A stretch of 10,624 bases of DNA from Candidatus Cloacimonadota bacterium (GTDB taxonomy: Bacteria; Cloacimonadota; Cloacimonadia; Cloacimonadales; TCS61). Shown here in pieces: positions 7,122-10,624 of the stretch (position 1 is its first letter; each line of letters starts with the position of its first letter). The stretch is from the NCBI GenBank assembly GCA_016931665.1, contig JAFGEH010000008.1, forward strand, positions 1 to 10,624, in the 5' to 3' direction. The notes under the pieces were generated by a model. It ran no database searches, had not been told where the DNA came from, and saw only the letters and a list, made by a program, of their open reading frames with translations. The position numbers were made by a program, and so were the translations under genes.

Positions 7122-8056
7122 GCTTCTCCTCCTTCTTCTATGGTCAGGTTCCTGAAGACATCCTCCAGACTGATCTTCTCACGATGCATCTCGAGCAGGG
7201 TCCATTCACTTCTTTTAATATAATTATAAATCTCACTTCGTTTATCTTCACCGGCAGCATATTCTACTACTACTTCCAATTCTTCCCCGGCACGCCTGGT
7301 AGTTGATAAAAGGCTGATATCCTTCAATTCTCCAGCCAGGGCGGGAATTTCTTCTTCGGGAGCAATCAGATTCAGTATCAGCCTTGTCTTGCTGGAAAAA
7401 CTGGATTTCAATTCTTCGGTAGAACCGTCTGCCACAATGCGCCCTTTATTGATGATGACGATCCGGTCGCAGACAGCCTGCACTTCCTGCAGGATATGAC
7501 TGGAAATGATGAGTGTCTTCTCCCGGCCCAGCTCTTTGATCAGCTCCCTGATCTCCATTATCTGGTTAGGATCAAGTCCGGATGTCGGCTCATCCAGGAT
7601 CAATATCTCCGGATCATGAATTATGGCCTGGGCTAATCCAACCCGCTGCCGGAACCCTTTGGATAAAGTCTGGATAGGCTTATGCACCACTCCATGCAGC
7701 CCGCACTGGTCAATTACCGCCTGCAGCCTTTCTTTGAAATTCTTAACCTGACGCACATTGGCCACGAATTTCAGATAATCGAAGACCGTCATTTCAATGT
7801 ACAGGGGATTATTCTCGGGCAGGTAACCGATCATCCGGCGGATCTGCTGCGAATGTTCACGAATATTCAAATCCTTAATGTAGATGTTACCTTCGCTGGG
7901 AGCGAGAAAACAGGTGATAACCCGTAACGTTGTAGATTTCCCGGCTCCGTTCGGCCCCAGAAATCCCAGGATCTCACCCTCCCTGATCTCGAAATTAACA
8001 TGATCTACAGCTCTTAGTGTACCATAGTCTTTTACCAGATTCTGTAACTGAATCAT
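7118..8056 (-). CDS. ABC transporter ATP-binding protein, GldA-like
   Basis: The 312-residue protein is a complete nucleotide-binding subunit. Walker A is 'GPNGAGKST' (34-42), the signature is 'LSKGFRQRVG' (131-140), Walker B with the catalytic Glu156 is 'ILILDEPTSGLDP' (151-163), and the switch histidine is His187 in 'IISSHIL'. The Q-loop position reads 'YLPENNPLY', with Glu81 where many ABC ATPases have Gln; this form is usual in the GldA/CcmA-like subgroup. Residues from about 226 form a C-terminal extension of the sort found in ABC-2 drug or polysaccharide exporters. AGGAG lies shortly before the start at 8056. It heads the ABC operon and overlaps the permease gene by four bases. It would power the GldF-like permease at the inner membrane. 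Confidence 0.95.
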   Translation of the reverse strand: MIQLQNLVKDYGTLRAVDHVNFEIREGEILGFLGPNGAGKSTTLRVITCFLAPSEGNIYIKDLNIREHSQQIRRMIGYLPENNPLYIEMTVFDYLKFVANVRQVKNFKERLQAVIDQCGLHGVVHKPIQTLSKGFRQRVGLAQAIIHDPEILILDEPTSGLDPNQIMEIRELIKELGREKTLIISSHILQEVQAVCDRIVIINKGRIVADGSTEELKSSFSSKTRLILNLIAPEEEIPALAGELKDISLLSTTRRAGEELEVVVEYAAGEDKRSEIYNYIKRSEWTLLEMHREKISLEDVFRNLTIEEGGEA

Positions 8057-8079
8057 ACACTATCTCCTTTTGATCAGTG

Positions 8080-8123
8080 ATTATAGATAAAACCGAAAAA
8101 TTATGCCCAGCTCAATTTGTCAA
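8080..8123 (-). promoter_or_regulatory. Candidate promoter elements for the ABC operon
   Basis: Reading on the minus strand, an exact TTGACA (8118-8123) and an exact TATAAT (8080-8085) lie upstream of the ATPase gene. They are 32 bases apart, far more than the usual 17, so they cannot act as one standard sigma-70 promoter. TATAAT sits about 24 bases before the start codon and could be a -10 with a poor -35; CATAAT after TTGACA is too close (12 bases). One real promoter probably lies here, but which elements count is uncertain. Confidence 0.35.
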
Positions 8124-8145
8124 GCTTAAAGCTAATAGAAAATTC

Positions 8146-8182
8146 AATTATTGGCAATCTATAGACGTGATTGCCAATAATT
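8146..8182. terminator. Perfect 14-bp inverted repeat, probable terminator after the fusion protein gene
   Basis: AATTATTGGCAATC (8146-8159) pairs exactly with GATTGCCAATAATT (8169-8182) around a nine-base loop. It begins 18 bases past the stop of the minus-strand fusion protein gene and lies before the ABC operon. On the minus strand the stem is followed by GAATTTTC, so the T-run is weak (four T). A terminator or mRNA-end-stabilising hairpin is the simplest reading; a protein-binding operator is the alternative. Confidence 0.6.
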
Positions 8183-8200
8183 ATTTTATGATGTATACGG

Positions 8201-9298
8201 TTAATGGAAGGAAATATTCAGGGGTTTATCCTTCTGCTCGGGTTCAGTGAGGGAAATGGTATCACCGACAGCTATTCCTTGGATGATTTCGACTTCCTGG
8301 AAATTATTAATTCCGGTTTTGATAATATTGGGAGTAATCAGGGTATCCTGGGTAACTTTATATACTATATCGTTACCTTCGTCATCACTGAAAATTGCCC
8401 TGATCGGTACCACTACTATCTCCGATTTCTTCTCTCCGATAATGGTGATATTGGCAGTCATGCCTGGTTTAAGTTTTTCATCCACGTTATTGATTTCGAT
8501 CTCGATGGGAAAGACTTTAATATTATTATAGGTTACAGCCATAGCGGCTATTTTGGAAATTTGTCCTGAATAAGCGATATAAGGATATGCATCAACCTTG
8601 ATTTCAACCATCTGGTTTTTCCTGATCTTGGAAATATCCACCTCATTGATCCTGGAATTTACTACCATCCTTTCCAGGTCTGCCAGAGTCAGAATTACTG
8701 TACCTTCAGAGAAAGAGCTGGTACTGGCGACCACCATTTCCCCCTCTTCCACCTGACGCTGGATCACCGTTCCGGAAGCTGTGGCAACTATATTGCTGAT
8801 ATTACCTTCGGTATCGATTTCGCGAATAAGTTCGAACTGCTGTAAAGCCGCGTCATAATTGATCTGAGCTTCTTTCTGAATATCCTGGTAGCGGTTCAGC
8901 TCTCTTTCGGAAATATAGCTATCCCGAAAAAGTTGTTCCTTATCGGTAAGATCCCGGTTGGCATTCCTTAAGGTGATCTCGGCCAGTTCCAGGTTATTCT
9001 TGATGCGCGAAATGGTTTCCGCCTGATTGTAGTCAGGTTCGATCTGGGCAATGATGTCACCATTACTTACAAAGTCACCTTCTTCCGCCATTATACGAAT
9101 GATTTTACCGCTGACTTTTGACTTGATGTTGATGACTTTGATCGGTTCAATCTCTCCGGTTTCTTCCAGCTTTACTGTTATTTCTCCGGTTTTTACAATC
9201 ATGGTTTTTTCGCTTTCCGGCCGTCCGGTTTTCCCGATTCTGGCGCTGCAGGAGGTCAGAATTAAACTCACTGTCAGTAATATGGTTAAAATCCTCAT
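8201..9298 (-). CDS. Lipoprotein membrane fusion protein (RND/MacA-type periplasmic adaptor)
   Basis: The 365-residue protein is an efflux adaptor linking an inner-membrane pump to an outer-membrane channel. A lipobox 'LTSC' puts the lipidated Cys at 17. Next come the first half of the lipoyl (barrel-sandwich) domain, 'SKVSGKIIRIMAEEGDFV' (60-77) with 'GDIIAQIEP' (80-88), a coiled-coil hairpin (about 91-160, including 'YISERELNRYQDIQKEAQ'), the second lipoyl half 'VATASGTVIQRQVEEGEMV' (171-189), a beta-barrel domain (about 205-290, 'LKPGMTANITI' at 276-286), and a membrane-proximal part to the end. AGGAG lies just before the start. Its start overlaps the htrA-type gene stop by four bases (ATGA). 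No MacB- or RND-type pump is visible nearby; the following ABC genes are of the ABC-2/GldA type and sit behind a hairpin. Confidence 0.93.
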   Translation of the reverse strand: MRILTILLTVSLILTSCSARIGKTGRPESEKTMIVKTGEITVKLEETGEIEPIKVINIKSKVSGKIIRIMAEEGDFVSNGDIIAQIEPDYNQAETISRIKNNLELAEITLRNANRDLTDKEQLFRDSYISERELNRYQDIQKEAQINYDAALQQFELIREIDTEGNISNIVATASGTVIQRQVEEGEMVVASTSSFSEGTVILTLADLERMVVNSRINEVDISKIRKNQMVEIKVDAYPYIAYSGQISKIAAMAVTYNNIKVFPIEIEINNVDEKLKPGMTANITIIGEKKSEIVVVPIRAIFSDDEGNDIVYKVTQDTLITPNIIKTGINNFQEVEIIQGIAVGDTISLTEPEQKDKPLNISFH

Positions 9299-10509
9299 TT
9301 TTTCTCCTGATTTATATATTCAATGGCTACAATTTCGATCATAACTTCCTGGCCATTACGTAAAGCTTTAATCACTATTTCATCTCCCACTGCAATATCA
9401 GTCACCGCCAGCTCAGCGGCGTTGGCATCTTTGATATAATTGCTGTTGATCTCTATTATAATATCACCTTTCAATAATCCTGCCTGCTCAGCCGGGCCAT
9501 TCTTGTCAACTATATTTACAATGACTCCGTCCGTATTATTCAGGTTGAGGTAGGATGCCAATATAGGTGTGATATCCTGTACCTTGAAGCCGAACCAGAT
9601 GTCCCTGATCTTGCCATGTTCAATCAATTCCCCGGTTATCTTCTTAACCCTGTCTATAGGAATTGAGAAAGCGATACCAATATTTCCGCCTGTTTCCGAA
9701 AATATGAAGGTATTTATACCCACAACTTCCCCGTAGATATTCACCAACGGACCACCGCTGTTTCCGGGATTGATGGCCGCATCAGTCTGGATCATTTTCC
9801 GGTAGATCTTCCCATCCTTATTCTCCCCGAAATTCCTGTCCAGAGCCGAAATAACTCCCACGGACACACTGGGCCGGCTGTCTTTAATCAACAGGCCGTA
9901 GGGATTGCCCACGGCTATTGCCCACTCCCCGATGATCAGGTCATGGGAAGAGCCCAGCTGAGCGCAGGGCAGGGAACGGCCCTCGATCTTGAGTACTGCC
10001 AGGTCGTGGATGCTGTCGAAACCAATCAATGTTCCCTCGAATTGCCTCCCATCGGGCAGGCTGACGGATAACTTCGTCGCTCCTTCCACAACATGGGCAT
10101 TAGTTACGATATAGCCGTCCTCGCTGATGATTACTCCGGACCCGATACCCTGAACTTCCCGGCGGTAAGGTACATTATCAAAAAAACCGAAGAAGGGATT
10201 ATCAAAAGGATTGATATAGCGCCTGACAATTTCAGTTTTGATAACATTTACACTGACAACTGCCGGCTGAACTATCCCTACTGCCTTCGTGATGGCGTTC
10301 TGCCTGCCGGTTTCAAGTTTGATCAGCTCATGATCTTTATCTCTCTGCTCCTTTTCTTCCCCGTCAGTCTTGTTTTCACCGATCCTCTCTTCCGGAACCA
10401 GTACATCAACAACCTTGCCGGAATTCCTTTCCTTATGGTAATATTTATTGACCACCAGTACTAATACCAGCACCAGGATCAGGATCAGAAAAACATCATT
10501 TCTTCTCAT
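9295..10509 (-). CDS. HtrA/Deg-family serine protease with one PDZ domain
   Basis: This 404-residue envelope protease degrades or senses misfolded proteins. An N-terminal hydrophobic segment (about 7-20, rich in Leu/Val, no obvious cleavage site) suggests an inner-membrane anchor with the rest in the periplasm, as in DegS-type members. A charged linker follows (about 38-66). The trypsin-like domain has the complete triad: His139 in 'VTNAHVV', Asp169 in 'HDLAVLKI', and Ser251 in 'NPGNSGGPLV'. The long loop 'NPFFGFF' (104-110) before the catalytic core is typical of the family. One PDZ domain fills about 305-395, with 'GPAEQAGLLKGDIIIEIN' (338-355). DegP would have two. A strong GAGGTG (10515-10520) lies five bases before the start. 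The gene is 12 bases after an upstream gene and overlaps the fusion protein gene by four bases. Confidence 0.96.
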   Translation of the reverse strand: MRRNDVFLILILVLVLVLVVNKYYHKERNSGKVVDVLVPEERIGENKTDGEEKEQRDKDHELIKLETGRQNAITKAVGIVQPAVVSVNVIKTEIVRRYINPFDNPFFGFFDNVPYRREVQGIGSGVIISEDGYIVTNAHVVEGATKLSVSLPDGRQFEGTLIGFDSIHDLAVLKIEGRSLPCAQLGSSHDLIIGEWAIAVGNPYGLLIKDSRPSVSVGVISALDRNFGENKDGKIYRKMIQTDAAINPGNSGGPLVNIYGEVVGINTFIFSETGGNIGIAFSIPIDRVKKITGELIEHGKIRDIWFGFKVQDITPILASYLNLNNTDGVIVNIVDKNGPAEQAGLLKGDIIIEINSNYIKDANAAELAVTDIAVGDEIVIKALRNGQEVMIEIVAIEYINQEKK

Positions 10510-10521
10510 ACAGTCACCTCA

Positions 10522-10624
10522 TTACCATTTTCCCAGGAGCGGTTTAGCCAGGGTGCGGTTGACTTCTTCCTGTTTACGCAGCAGCTGGTAATGGCGGTTG
10601 TTATAGGAAAGCTGTGCATTCTGA
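10522..10624 (-). CDS. C-terminal tail of an unidentified gene, cut by window edge
   Basis: Only the last 33 codons are present, ending in TAA (10522-10524) directly followed by an out-of-gene TGA. The residues are mostly helix-forming and polar ('NNRHYQLLRKQEEVNRTLAK'), finishing in 'PLLGKW'. I do not recognise the family; a helical end such as that of a coiled-coil or outer-membrane efflux protein is possible but unproven. The gap to the HtrA-type gene is 12 bases, so the two are almost certainly cotranscribed. Confidence 0.6.
   Translation of the reverse strand, partial: QNAQLSYNNRHYQLLRKQEEVNRTLAKPLLGKW

Noticed and set aside
7800..7820. Glu instead of Gln at the Q-loop of the ABC ATPase as a defect
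   Set aside because: The 'YLPENNPLY' form is usual in GldA/CcmA-like ATPases, and all other catalytic motifs are intact.
10448..10490. Repetitive Leu/Val codons at the start of the HtrA-type gene
   Set aside because: This low-complexity stretch simply encodes the hydrophobic membrane anchor and is not a DNA repeat with its own role.

Overview
The window looks like an ordinary chromosomal stretch of a Gram-negative (diderm) bacterium with moderate G+C. The diderm reading rests on a lipid A-type acyltransferase, two lipobox lipoproteins, a periplasmic fusion protein and an envelope HtrA protease. A GldA/GldF/GldG-like ABC module followed by a DUF4340 gene, plus a secreted Omp28-like lipoprotein with an Ig/CARDB-like region, suggests a member of the FCB superphylum, possibly a candidate phylum such as Cloacimonadota. 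That placement is a guess from gene style; there is no rRNA or marker gene here to test it. I see no tRNA, rRNA, CRISPR array, insertion sequence or phage gene.

Layout. Most genes read on the minus strand. From right to left: the C-terminal tail of an unidentified gene (10522-10624), a single-PDZ HtrA serine protease (9295-10509) and a lipoprotein membrane fusion protein (8201-9298) form one tightly packed operon. A perfect 14-bp inverted repeat (8146-8182) follows it. After a 144-bp gap a second operon begins: ABC ATPase (7118-8056), ABC-2 permease (6408-7121), GldG-type auxiliary protein (4814-6397) and DUF4340 protein (3901-4821), with spacings of -4, +10 and -8 bases. It ends at a strong stem-loop (3858-3879) shared with a converging plus-strand pair: tsaB (2682-3377) and a dCMP deaminase gene (3374-3850), which overlap by 4 bases. 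A divergent region of about 230 bases, which may encode a 52-residue peptide (2527-2685), separates tsaB from a minus-strand LpxL/HtrB-family acyltransferase (1564-2448). Last comes a large lipoprotein gene (start 1493) that runs off the left edge.

Function. The minus-strand genes are mostly about building, exporting to, or maintaining the cell envelope: lipid A acylation, protein quality control, efflux or export, and an uncharacterised ABC system. The plus-strand island is housekeeping: one subunit of the tRNA t6A machinery and a pyrimidine nucleotide salvage enzyme. The gene order is compact, with good Shine-Dalgarno sequences (GGAG or AGGAGG) in front of most starts. I found no clear sign of an unknown defence or mobile system. 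The points most worth a second look are the small coupled ORF before tsaB, the cysteine-less Omp28-like lipoprotein, and the fusion protein without a visible pump partner.
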